A DNA stretch of 15,679 nucleotides from contig JALGTI010000036.1 in assembly GCA_029821455.1 (NCBI GenBank), forward strand, positions 1 through 15,679, read 5' to 3'. How positions within the stretch are numbered: the first letter of the stretch is position 1; every line of letters begins with the position of its first letter. The DNA comes from Candidatus Zipacnadia bacterium. Its GTDB lineage: Bacteria; Armatimonadota; Zipacnadia; Zipacnadales; Zipacnadaceae. This document shows positions 7,181-14,286 of this stretch, piece by piece. Made by a program: the position numbers and the translations under genes. The notes below the pieces were generated by a model. The model made no database searches. It was not told the origin of the DNA and saw only the letters and a list, made by a program, of their open reading frames with translations.

Positions 7181-7441
7181 CTACGCCTGGGCAATGCGCT
7201 TATGCAACCGGGCCTTCCTGCGGGCAGCCGTCTTTTTATGGATGACGCCGCGTTGAGCAGCCTTGTCAAGCGCCTTGAAGGCACCACTCAGTGCTTCTCT
7301 TGTGGCATCAGCATCGCCAGCCGTGGCAGCATCCAAGGTGCGGCGCGTACTCAGCTTTATAGCCCGCTTGCGGCCAATGTTGCGGATACGCCGGGGCTGA
7401 GACTGCCTGAGCCGCTTCTTCATTGACTTACTCTGTGGCAT
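7181..7441 (-). CDS. rpsT: 30S ribosomal protein S20
   Basis: 86 aa, highly basic, with the S20 pattern: SMKKRLRQSQPRRIRNI, RKRAIKLSTRRTL, an Ala/Asp-rich helix, then KALDKAAQRGVIHKKTAARR and KARLHKR. S20 is a three-helix primary binder of 16S rRNA that acts in early 30S assembly. Length is normal for the family. The ATG has AGGAGA upstream. It is monocistronic on the minus strand, with its own promoter (7516-7544) and a palindromic leader. Its 3' end converges on the PqqD-like gene; a small hairpin (CCTGAG/CTCAGG, 7143-7160) lies between them without a T-run. Confidence 0.96.
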   Translation of the reverse strand: MPQSKSMKKRLRQSQPRRIRNIGRKRAIKLSTRRTLDAATAGDADATREALSGAFKALDKAAQRGVIHKKTAARRKARLHKRIAQA

Positions 7442-7472
7442 CTACGCATTCTCCTTGCAATAGTGACGAACA

Positions 7473-7494
7473 GCCGCTGCCGGCCGGCAGCGGC
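7473..7494 (-). promoter_or_regulatory. 22-bp perfect palindrome in the rpsT leader
   Basis: GCCGCTGCCGG joined to CCGGCAGCGGC, an exact 22-bp palindrome between the rpsT promoter and its ribosome site. In RNA it would form a very GC-rich hairpin about 30 nt ahead of the start codon. S20 represses its own translation in E. coli; a control role here is inference only. Confidence 0.6.
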
Positions 7495-7515
7495 CCTTGT
7501 GTTCACAACATCCAT

Positions 7516-7544
7516 AGTATAACATAAGCCGACAAGTGCTACAA
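7516..7544 (-). promoter_or_regulatory. sigma-70-type promoter of rpsT
   Basis: On the minus strand, TTGTAG (7544-7539), a 17-nt spacer, then TATACT (7521-7516). The transcript would begin near 7509, leaving a leader of about 70 nt that contains the palindrome. Confidence 0.65.
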
Positions 7545-7571
7545 GAGGCTGATGCCGTGCGTGGGGTAGGC

Positions 7572-7660
7572 GTCTCGTTTATCTAACCCCGCTTGGGCGA
7601 CAGGCAGGGAGGCCTGTCGTACGGAAATGAACGCGGGCAGGACGCCGGCGCCATGCGAAA
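7572..7660. repeat. dispersed CCTGTC-type repeats before murJ
   Basis: CGACAGGC (7598-7605) pairs with GCCTGTCG (7612-7619). GGAGGCCTGTCGTACGG (7608-7624) matches GGATGCCTGTCCTACGG before lepA (9368-9384). GCGGGCAGGACGCCGGCGCC (7633-7652) resembles GCAGGCAAGACGCCTGCGCC (9277-9296). The upstream candidate murJ start at 7627 falls within this repeat. Confidence 0.6.
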
Positions 7661-7671
7661 GCATTACAACA

Positions 7672-9267
7672 ATGGCTGAGGAAGGAGTCGCTCCAAAACC
7701 CAGGGGGATGACGCTGCAGGGGGCTGCGGCGTTGATGATTTTTGCAACGCTCGGCAGCCGCATCACCGGTATGATCCGGATGATGGTGCTGGCCCACTAC
7801 TTCGGTGCGTCGGGCCAGATCAGCGCCTTCTACCAGGCCCTCATCATTCCAGACCTTGTGTACTTCCTCATCGCCGGCGGCGCGCTTAAGACCGGCTTTG
7901 TACCGGTGTTGTCAGAATACCTTGCCAGAGGCGAGAAAGATAAGATCTGGCACACGTTCAGCACGCTGTTCTGGCTGCTGCTGATGGTCGGCGGCCTGGT
8001 AGTTGTGGGTGGAATAGTGTTTGCGCCGGCCCTTGCCTATGTCGTGGTGCCCGGCTGGGTGGCCAAACATCCGGACCTGGTGAAGCCGTGCGGGGAGATG
8101 ATGCGGATACTGTTCCCAGCCCAGCTCTTCTTCCTGCTGGGTGGCGGACTATTCATGGGGGCCCTCAATGCCCACAAGCACTTCTTGTGGCCAGGCATCG
8201 GCCCCATCGTCTATAACCTTTTCATCATCGCCGGGGCGGTTGCAGCCTCCGCCCTCTTGGGTCTGGAGACCGTCGCCTATGCCGTAGTTCTGGGAGCGTT
8301 CGTAGGCAACTTCCTCCTGCAGATCCCGCCGCTGCTGGCTCGAGGGGCGCGCCTGCAGGCAACGTTCAACCTGCGAGACGAAGGCGTCACGCGAGTTCTG
8401 AAGCTGGCGGCTCCCGTGATACTAAGCCTGGCGGTGGCGGAGATAAACTGGGTGATTGTCAAGATCCTGGCATCATACCCTGGCGAGCACGGGCCGGCAA
8501 TTCTAGAATACGCCAACCGCCTGTGGAAGCTGCCGTCTGGAGTGTTCGCAGCCGGCATCGCCATCGCACTGCTGCCCAGCCTGTCCGAAGACTATGCGCT
8601 CGGCGATGAGAGCAAGTACACCCGCGATTTCTCGTTTGGGCTGCGTAATGCGGTGTTCCTGGTGCTGCCGGCGACCGTTGCCATCGGCGTCCTGCGTGTG
8701 CCAATTGTGCGGCTGCTGTTTGAGCACGGGGGTTTCCTAGCCGCCGACACGATGCAGGTCGCTGACGTGCTGCTGTGGCTGACGCCGGGGATGGTCGCGT
8801 TGGGGGTGGTCTACATCCTGGCCCGCGCGTTCTATGCCCGACACGACACAGTCACGCCAGTTATAGCAGGCATCATCTCGGTACTCGTGTGTGCTGGGCT
8901 CGGGTTGATTCTACTAGGGCCGTTGGAGTTAGTGGGCCTGGCAATCGCTACCTCGGCTGGTGGGGCCGCCAATGCCAGCTTGCTGCTGGTACTGCTGAAG
9001 CGCAAAGTGACTTATCTAGATGGGGCGCGTATTGCCCGCAGCCTCCTGCGGCTGCTGCCAGGTTGCATCGGGATGGGATTGCTGATGTGGCTGGGTATGT
9101 GGTTGGCCGAGCAGCAGCTTGGCACACTGGGCGTGGGGCCACGGCTGGTCGGGTTGCTGGTGCCGCTGGCGATGGGGTCGCTTGCCTTCGTGGGTTTGGC
9201 ATGGCTGTGTAGATGTGAGGAGCTAGGCTCGGCGTGGCGGCTCGTGCGAAGAGGAGCCAGATCGTAG
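7672..9267 (+). CDS. murJ: lipid II flippase MurJ (MviN)
   Basis: 531 aa from ATG 7672. A start at 7627 would lie in a dispersed repeat, and ATG 7708 (MTLQGAAALM) is a further possibility; no start has a strong ribosome site. The protein is almost entirely hydrophobic, consistent with the 14-helix MOP-fold flippase that moves lipid II across the inner membrane. Family landmarks are SRITGMIR (R30 and R36, matching R18 and R24 of E. coli MurJ), the GGALKTGFVPVLSEY segment, and YANRLWKLPSGVFAAGIAIA-LLPSLSEDYA, whose R283 matches E. coli R270. Two charged positions differ: by my hand alignment E. coli R52 is Y64 here and E273 is K286. Dispersed repeats lie on both sides. It is probably the only peptidoglycan gene in the window apart from the SPOR protein. 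Confidence 0.92.
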   Translation: MAEEGVAPKPRGMTLQGAAALMIFATLGSRITGMIRMMVLAHYFGASGQISAFYQALIIPDLVYFLIAGGALKTGFVPVLSEYLARGEKDKIWHTFSTLFWLLLMVGGLVVVGGIVFAPALAYVVVPGWVAKHPDLVKPCGEMMRILFPAQLFFLLGGGLFMGALNAHKHFLWPGIGPIVYNLFIIAGAVAASALLGLETVAYAVVLGAFVGNFLLQIPPLLARGARLQATFNLRDEGVTRVLKLAAPVILSLAVAEINWVIVKILASYPGEHGPAILEYANRLWKLPSGVFAAGIAIALLPSLSEDYALGDESKYTRDFSFGLRNAVFLVLPATVAIGVLRVPIVRLLFEHGGFLAADTMQVADVLLWLTPGMVALGVVYILARAFYARHDTVTPVIAGIISVLVCAGLGLILLGPLELVGLAIATSAGGAANASLLLVLLKRKVTYLDGARIARSLLRLLPGCIGMGLLMWLGMWLAEQQLGTLGVGPRLVGLLVPLAMGSLAFVGLAWLCRCEELGSAWRLVRRGARS

Positions 9268-9400
9268 GCAAAGGCCGCAGGCAAGACGCCTGCGCCACGC
9301 GCTAAGATCGGTAGGTCGGGCGTCCAGCCTGACAAGATAGACACGGAAAGATCCCTCGGGCGGCCAAGGATGCCTGTCCTACGGCATCTGTTTGTCCCGC
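9268..9400. repeat. dispersed CCTGTC/AGACGCCTGC repeats between murJ and lepA
   Basis: GCAGGC-AAGAC-GCCTGC (9277-9293) is a short hairpin followed by GCCACGCG. GTAGGTCGGGCGTCCAGCCTGAC (9311-9333) and AAGGATGCCTGTCCTACGG (9366-9384) are further members of the family seen at 4432 and 7598. Little else fits in this 149-nt gap besides the lepA ribosome site AAGGA at 9404-9408. Confidence 0.6.
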
Positions 9401-9416
9401 TGCAAGGATTGTATAG

Positions 9417-11216
9417 ATGATTGCACAGGACCACGTTCGCAATTTCTGCATCGTCGCGCATATTGACCACGGTAAGTCCACGCTGGCTGACCGGCTGCTG
9501 GAGGCCTGTGGCGCTGTGACCGAGCGCGATATGAAGGAACAGGTGCTGGATGATATGGAGCTGGAGCGCGAGCGCGGCATCACCATTAAGGCCAGCGCCG
9601 TGTGCCTGGATTACGTAGCCGACAATGGGGAACGATATGCCCTCAACCTGATTGACACACCCGGCCACGTTGACTTCTCCTACGAGGTGAGCCGCGCCCT
9701 GCACGCCTGCGAGGGGGCCGTACTGCTGGTGGACAGCTCCCAGGGCGTGGAGGCGCAGACGGTGGCAAACGTGTATATGGCCCTTGACGCAGGGCTGGAG
9801 CTTATTCCTGCCGTGAGCAAGATTGACCTGGAGGATTTCGACCCGCAGCGGGCGGTGGAGGAACTCGCAGCGGACTTCGGCTTCGAGCCTGAGCAGGTAC
9901 TGTTCACCAGCGGCAAGACCGGTGAAGGCGTCCGGGAGCTCTTTGAGGCGATCATCAATCTTATCCCACCGCCCTCAGGGGACGCTGATGCTCCGCTGCA
10001 GGCACTTGTCTTCGACTCCAAGTTTGACCCTCACCGGGGCGCGATTGCCTACGTCCGTCTGTTTGAAGGCTCTGTCAAGCCGGGCGACCGCATCAGGATG
10101 ATGTCCGGTGAGCGCGAGTTTGAGGTCAGCCAGGTCGGGGTGTTCAGCCCGGAGATGCGACTCGTCGAACAACTCCACGCTGGCGATGTCGGCTACCTGA
10201 CCGCTGGCATCAAGGGCGTCAAGGAATGCCGCGTGGGCGATACGGTCACCAGGATTGATAAGCCCGCCGCCGAGCCCCTTGCCGGCTACCGTGAGCCCAA
10301 GCCGATGGTCTTCTGCGGGTTGTATCCGGCGGACAATGCCGACTACGAGGCGCTCAAGGACGCCCTCGACCGTTTTTCTCTCAATGACGCAGCCTTCCAT
10401 TACGAGCCGGAAACGTCCGCCGCATTGGGCTTTGGTTTTCGCTGCGGCTTTCTGGGGCTGCTCCACACAGAGATAGCCCAGGAACGGCTGGAGCGTGAGT
10501 ATGACCTGGAGTTGGTGGCCACCGCACCGAGTGTCAAGTATCGCATCTTGCTGAGGGACGGCCAGGTTCTAGAGCTTGACAATCCGGCGCGTTTCCCTGA
10601 CCCGGCGGAGATTGACCACATTGAAGAGCCGGTCGTCAAGGCCGCTGTCACGGTGCCGCAGCGCTACGTCGGTGCCTGTATGAAGCTGTCGGAAGCCAAT
10701 CGCGGTGAATTCCTGGGGATGGATTATCTGTATGGCGACCGGGTTGTCCTGAACTATCGCCTGCCACTGGCCGAGATCATCGTTGACTACTTCGACGGCC
10801 TTAAGTCAGTCAGCCGGGGGTACGCCAGCTTGGACTACGAGTTGGCCGGCTATCAGGAATCGGATCTGGTGAAGGTTGACGTGATGATAAACGGCGACCC
10901 CGTGGATGCCCTGGTGCTGATTTCGCATCGCAGCACCGCCGAGGGCAAAGCGCGCAAGGTGGTCAGCAAGCTGAAGCGCGTTATCCACAAGCAGATGTTC
11001 GAAGTGCGGATTCAGGCAGCGATAGGCAGTCGGGTGATCTCGGCTGCCCGCGTTGCCCCACTGCGCAAGAATGTGACCGAGAAGTGCTATGGCGGCGATG
11101 TCACCCGCAAGCGCAAGCTCCTGGAACGCCAGAAGGCAGGCAAGCGGCGGATGAAGCAGATCGGGCACGTGGAGGTGCCCCAGGAGGCGTTTATGAGCGT
11201 TCTGAAGCTTGATTGA
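9417..11216 (+). CDS. lepA: elongation factor 4 (LepA), ribosome-associated GTPase
   Basis: 599 aa, the normal length. Domains in order: the G domain with AHIDHGKST (14-22, P-loop), RGITI (53-57, switch I) and DTPGH (80-84), domain II, the EF-G-like domains, and the LepA-specific C-terminal domain ending in KCYGGDVTRKRKLLERQKAG and VPQEAFMSVLKLD. EF-4 acts on the ribosome, and back-translocation or assembly and initiation roles have been proposed. The start has AAGGA 8 nt upstream. One oddity: the guanine-specificity motif NKID reads SKID (134-137), from an AGC codon at 9816-9818. The last 26 nt overlap the end of the convergent membrane-protein gene. Confidence 0.96.
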   Translation: MIAQDHVRNFCIVAHIDHGKSTLADRLLEACGAVTERDMKEQVLDDMELERERGITIKASAVCLDYVADNGERYALNLIDTPGHVDFSYEVSRALHACEGAVLLVDSSQGVEAQTVANVYMALDAGLELIPAVSKIDLEDFDPQRAVEELAADFGFEPEQVLFTSGKTGEGVRELFEAIINLIPPPSGDADAPLQALVFDSKFDPHRGAIAYVRLFEGSVKPGDRIRMMSGEREFEVSQVGVFSPEMRLVEQLHAGDVGYLTAGIKGVKECRVGDTVTRIDKPAAEPLAGYREPKPMVFCGLYPADNADYEALKDALDRFSLNDAAFHYEPETSAALGFGFRCGFLGLLHTEIAQERLEREYDLELVATAPSVKYRILLRDGQVLELDNPARFPDPAEIDHIEEPVVKAAVTVPQRYVGACMKLSEANRGEFLGMDYLYGDRVVLNYRLPLAEIIVDYFDGLKSVSRGYASLDYELAGYQESDLVKVDVMINGDPVDALVLISHRSTAEGKARKVVSKLKRVIHKQMFEVRIQAAIGSRVISAARVAPLRKNVTEKCYGGDVTRKRKLLERQKAGKRRMKQIGHVEVPQEAFMSVLKLD

Positions 11217-12498
11217 CTGTGCCCGGAGACTGCTCCAACGCCTGCCATTGGTCGTAGGCGAGTATCACCAGGCACGCGCTCAGCATCCCCCAGAAGGCGG
11301 CCGGCCAGTACAGATAGTGTGGGCCTCTCAGGAACAGAATTGGTAGGTGAACGGCCACCACCATCCCGGCCAGCATCCACGCTACAGTGCTCCGACTCCT
11401 GATGAGTACAACCAGTCCACCAACGAAGAGCAAGGCTAGCAGCAGTGCCGCGAAATCTCTGGGGATGACGACCAGGGCAAAATTGCCGTTGAGGGCCTGC
11501 GCCATCAGCGGCGGCCAAACCAGCACCCCTAACAAGAGCCAGATGCCGCTGATGCGGTAGCGTCTGACCACGTACAGCAAGGCAAGCAAGCCTGTCGCTG
11601 CTCCCATCTGCCAGTACATCCCGGCTCCGACAAGCACAAAAAGGTCGTAGTGTAGGTAGTACAGTATTGATAGTCCCACCCAGGCCAGGCCCGGGACCTC
11701 TGGGTACTCGGCGACCGGCACGGCCAGAGCGCGTATCAACAGCAGGCCCAGACCGAGAGCGAGAAACATACCACCCACGATCCATGGGAAGCCCCGCCGG
11801 CGATGCCAGACCAGGAGCGGTCCGACCAGCACCATCGTCAGGGCCATCTCCTTAAACAGAAGAGCGATGACAAAGAGTAATGCTGCTAAAGCCAGCCATC
11901 GGGCCCGCTGGCGTAGGCTGTAAAGATTGAGGAGGTGCAAACTGCCCAGGGAGAATGCCAGGGAGAAGATGTCGGTCTGCGACGGCCAGTATGGCATCTC
12001 GCCGTAAACGACGCGAGCGGGAATCCAGCCCGGGCCCTTGATGCCTCGCCGCAGGCAAAACAGGGCGACAGCTAGCACGCCGAGGCCGGCCGCCACCCAG
12101 GGCCCCCGCTCGCGGGAAAGGCGAAACATAAGTAGGTACAGCAGCGCGCAATTGAGCGCGTGGACAATCCACGAGAGGACACAGTATTTCTGGAAGTCGC
12201 GGCCCCAGAGGTGGTACTCAGCCCACATCAGCATACTGGAAAGGGGCCGGTAGAAGTGGGAGTTTTCCTGTATCCAATGGCCCGTCCACCAGCCGATGAC
12301 ATCCTCTGTGGTAGCGTCTTTGGCGCCCTTGATGATCTGTAGGGCATCGGGATTGGTCGAGTAGAGTATCTGCGTGCGACGATCAAAGACAGGGTAGTAG
12401 GTGGCGACAAGAGCGATGGCCACGGCCAAGGCTAGTCCTGCCGCAGTCAAACCGAAGGCGGGACGGTTGATGGTCGGTTGGTGGTTCGGCGTCTCCAT
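11191..12498 (-). CDS. polytopic membrane protein, GT-C glycosyltransferase-like (PMT/TMTC-type)
   Basis: 435 aa from ATG 12498; the frame stays open to 12567 (ATG) and 12597 (TTG), and the start is uncertain because none has a good ribosome site. About ten or more membrane helices are visible. The first extracytoplasmic segment has STNPDA (47-52) and HFYRPLSSMLMWAEYHLWG (81-99), followed by a WIVHALNCALLYLLMFRL helix and LFKEMALTMVL (214-224). The order YRPL...HALNALL...KEMALTLP is characteristic of PMT/TMTC-like GT-C proteins that use lipid-phosphate sugars, so a cell-surface glycosylation role is inferred. No TPR tail follows. Its 3' end overlaps lepA by 26 nt on the opposite strand. Confidence 0.65.
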   Translation of the reverse strand: METPNHQPTINRPAFGLTAAGLALAVAIALVATYYPVFDRRTQILYSTNPDALQIIKGAKDATTEDVIGWWTGHWIQENSHFYRPLSSMLMWAEYHLWGRDFQKYCVLSWIVHALNCALLYLLMFRLSRERGPWVAAGLGVLAVALFCLRRGIKGPGWIPARVVYGEMPYWPSQTDIFSLAFSLGSLHLLNLYSLRQRARWLALAALLFVIALLFKEMALTMVLVGPLLVWHRRRGFPWIVGGMFLALGLGLLLIRALAVPVAEYPEVPGLAWVGLSILYYLHYDLFVLVGAGMYWQMGAATGLLALLYVVRRYRISGIWLLLGVLVWPPLMAQALNGNFALVVIPRDFAALLLALLFVGGLVVLIRSRSTVAWMLAGMVVAVHLPILFLRGPHYLYWPAAFWGMLSACLVILAYDQWQALEQSPGTVNQASERS

Positions 12499-12598
12499 AG
12501 AGTTGAGACGGCCTCGGAGTTGTAAGCCAAGGCTTTCCTGTCGGTTGTCAGGAATGGTTTTCTGCATGCGGCTACGATGACCTGCCTGGCATTCCAAG

Positions 12599-12887
12599 CC
12601 TCCGGCGTCGGCAGCAGCTACTCACGATTCTGAGGGCGCTAAGAGTAATAATCAGGGAATTGGTCTCTTGGCTGTGTGCAATAAGGGTATCTGACACTTG
12701 ACAGAAATGTGTGCAAGCGCTACTATTTAACCATGCGTGGTGGGCAGGGGAGGCACTATCGGTGGCCGAGAAGAATAGCGGGTAGGTTGCAATCATCCTA
12801 AGCTTAGGGACGTGACAATCTCCTACGGCTGCACTGCACCATCTAGGTGCGTTAGGCAGTGAAACGTCCTAAGAGAGGAGGGTGACA
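12599..12887. other. intergenic region and leader of the Pro/Gly-repeat gene
   Basis: The stretch between the divergent membrane-protein and Pro/Gly-repeat genes. The strong plus-strand promoter (12698-12726) would give a leader of about 155 nt. It contains the palindrome CCTAAGCTTAGG (12797-12808) and a hairpin GCACC/GGTGC (12836-12850). It ends in AGGAGG 6 nt before the ATG. No known riboswitch is recognised. Confidence 0.5.
12698..12726 (+). promoter_or_regulatory. near-consensus sigma-70 promoter
   Basis: TTGACA (12698-12703) matches the -35 consensus exactly, followed by a 17-nt spacer and TACTAT (12721-12726). It faces the small Pro/Gly-repeat gene. It is the best promoter match in the window. 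Confidence 0.75.
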
Positions 12888-13160
12888 ATGGCCCAGAAAC
12901 AGGCTTCCCCGCTGGCGATTGTTATTGCGGTGATCGTGCTGATTGCCGTCGTGGTGGTCATCTATATGGTGACCCTCGGCAAGAAGAAACCTGAACCAGC
13001 CGCGCCACCAACTGGCATGGCCCCACCCGGCCCACCGGGCCCTGGCGCACCGGGCCCCGGCCCACCGGGCCCACCGGGCCCTGGCGCACCGGGCCCTGGC
13101 CCACCCGGCCCACCGGGCCCTGGCGCACCGGGCCCTGGCGGCCCACCGCCTGGACCGTAG
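12888..13160 (+). CDS. small membrane-anchored Pro/Gly-repeat protein, unknown function
   Basis: 90 aa. The start at 12888 has AGGAGG with a 6-nt spacer; a GTG two codons upstream overlaps that site. An N-terminal MAQKQASP is followed by one membrane helix (about 9-30, LAIVIAVIVLIAVVVVIYMV), then GKKKPEPAAPPTGMA. The tail consists of three identical 13-residue units, PPGPPGPGAPGPG (46-84), and a closing GPPPGP. More Lys after the helix than before it suggests that the tail faces the cytoplasm, unless the helix acts as a signal anchor. Glycine spacing within the unit is 3,3,2,3,2, so it breaks the Gly-X-Y register of collagen. I recognise no family. It stands alone between a near-consensus promoter and a strong terminator, which suggests substantial expression. 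Confidence 0.75.
   Translation: MAQKQASPLAIVIAVIVLIAVVVVIYMVTLGKKKPEPAAPPTGMAPPGPPGPGAPGPGPPGPPGPGAPGPGPPGPPGPGAPGPGGPPPGP
13023..13139 (+). repeat. 39-bp tandem repeat, three units
   Basis: The units are 13023-13061, 13062-13100 and 13101-13139. They differ from one another at only one or two third-codon positions and encode the same 13 residues. This near-identity points to recent duplication or gene conversion. The sequence is so C/G-symmetric that the opposite strand also reads as a Pro/Gly-rich frame. Confidence 0.9.
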
Positions 13161-13215
13161 TACTTTGGGCCACATCGCCCTCCGGTTGAGGGCGACTTCT
13201 GAGTAACATCGTCTG

Positions 13216-13261
13216 GAACCGCGCGCAAGGTATTTGTGACAAGGCGCGCGGTTCTTTTTTT
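13216..13261 (+). terminator. Rho-independent terminator of the Pro/Gly-repeat gene
   Basis: GAACCGCGCGC (13216-13226) pairs with GCGCGCGGTTC (13244-13254), an 11-bp perfect stem with a 17-nt loop, followed by seven T (13255-13261). An additional 8-bp hairpin (TCGCCCTC/GAGGGCGA, 13175-13195) lies just after the stop codon, without a T-run. Confidence 0.9.
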
Positions 13262-13332
13262 GTGCCGGGAGCAGGTCCATACAGAGCCCGCAGCGAAGTC
13301 TGCTGTACTCTACTCTCAGGGAGTAGCAAGCT

Positions 13333-14175
13333 ATGGAAGAGCAATTGAGGCTGCCCGTGGTGAAGGTCGTGGCCGACAGCCTGCCGGCTGCGTGGGAGGA
13401 GGCCGTGGTGCGGACCTGGGAAGAGGGCGCAGCCATCGCAACCCAGTACGACCAGCCCGGGGATCCGCCGAGCCGCGATGTGACTGCAGTGATAGTGGTG
13501 CGCAAGCCGCTTGACGATCCCCGAATTCATCGCGCTATGCCAGGAGGGCTTGAGGACCTGGAAGTCTATCGCCAAGAGGTAGTGTTTGGCATCCACGACC
13601 ACTGGATAGACCCGGCGGCCGGCAAATGGCAATACACCTACCATGAGCGGCTGACGGCATATTCAGTGCCGGGGGTGGCGGAGCCAGTTGATCAAATTGA
13701 ATATGTGGTAGAAGCGCTGGCCGCTGCACCGCACACCCGGCGGGCCCAGGCGGTGGTGTGGAAAGCCTGGGAGGATGCCGGCTTTGAGCATCCGGCCTGC
13801 CTGCAGCGGTTGTGGTTTCGTGTGTTGGGAGATGAGTTGATACTCAATGCCCATCTGCGCTCCAATGATGCCTTCAAAGCCGCCTTTATGAATATGTACG
13901 CCTTTACCGACCTACAGCGGGAAGTGGCCGCGCGCTTGTCCGAATGTCTGGGGCGTCTGATACACGCTGGGCAATACGCTCACATCGCCGATTCGTTCCA
14001 CATTTATGGGTCCTACTTCGAAGATTTCAAGAAGTTTCTTGAGACCCTCAAGACCCGCAGCTTCGAGCAGCGCGTCTACAATATAGCGGATGTGGAGCCA
14101 ATCCTGGAGGAGGCCCGCGCGAAGATCGCTGGCAAACTCGCCGAGGAACGGGAGGCACCTGCAGACTCCGAATGA
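13333..14175 (+). CDS. thymidylate synthase-family protein (ThyA-related, divergent)
   Basis: 280 aa. The C-terminal two thirds align by eye with E. coli ThyA at a constant offset of +10: TRRAQAVVWKAW (R136, R137 against R126, R127), catalytic Cys C156 in HPACLQRLWF (C146), HLRSNDAF (R176, S177, D179 against R166, S167, D169) and N187 in FMNMYAF (N177). At offset +16, H223 and Y225 in DSFHIYGSYFE match H207 and Y209. ThyA makes dTMP from dUMP and methylenetetrahydrofolate. The N177 match favours a uracil rather than cytosine nucleotide. However, the N-terminal DRTGTGT phosphate loop is absent, replaced by YDQPGDPPSRDVT, as in distant homologues. It may be the cell's true synthase or a related nucleotide C5-modifying enzyme. 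AGGGAG lies 9 nt before the ATG. Confidence 0.75.
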   Translation: MEEQLRLPVVKVVADSLPAAWEEAVVRTWEEGAAIATQYDQPGDPPSRDVTAVIVVRKPLDDPRIHRAMPGGLEDLEVYRQEVVFGIHDHWIDPAAGKWQYTYHERLTAYSVPGVAEPVDQIEYVVEALAAAPHTRRAQAVVWKAWEDAGFEHPACLQRLWFRVLGDELILNAHLRSNDAFKAAFMNMYAFTDLQREVAARLSECLGRLIHAGQYAHIADSFHIYGSYFEDFKKFLETLKTRSFEQRVYNIADVEPILEEARAKIAGKLAEEREAPADSE

Positions 14176-14189
14176 ACCGGTGCTAACGT

Positions 14190-14226
14190 CGCGTCAGTTA
14201 CTGCGTCGTTAGAAGCAACTGACGCG
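14190..14226. repeat. inverted repeat between convergent genes, possible bidirectional terminator
   Basis: CGCGTCAGTT (14190-14199) pairs with AACTGACGCG (14217-14226) around a 17-nt loop; two G-U pairs and a C-G pair can extend it outward. It lies between the 3' ends of the ThyA-like gene and the 84-aa minus-strand gene. There is no T-run on either strand, so termination would be Rho-dependent or absent. Confidence 0.55.
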
Positions 14227-14286
14227 GTGAGCTGATTGGCTTGTCACCAGCCTTGCAGGGATATACTGCTCCGCTGTCTTGCTTTT

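Noticed and set aside
12962..13228. Antisense Pro/Gly-rich reading frame opposite the small repeat protein
   Set aside because: The 39-bp repeat is C/G-symmetric, so the complement also reads as Pro/Gly; it has no ribosome site and the sense gene has promoter and terminator.
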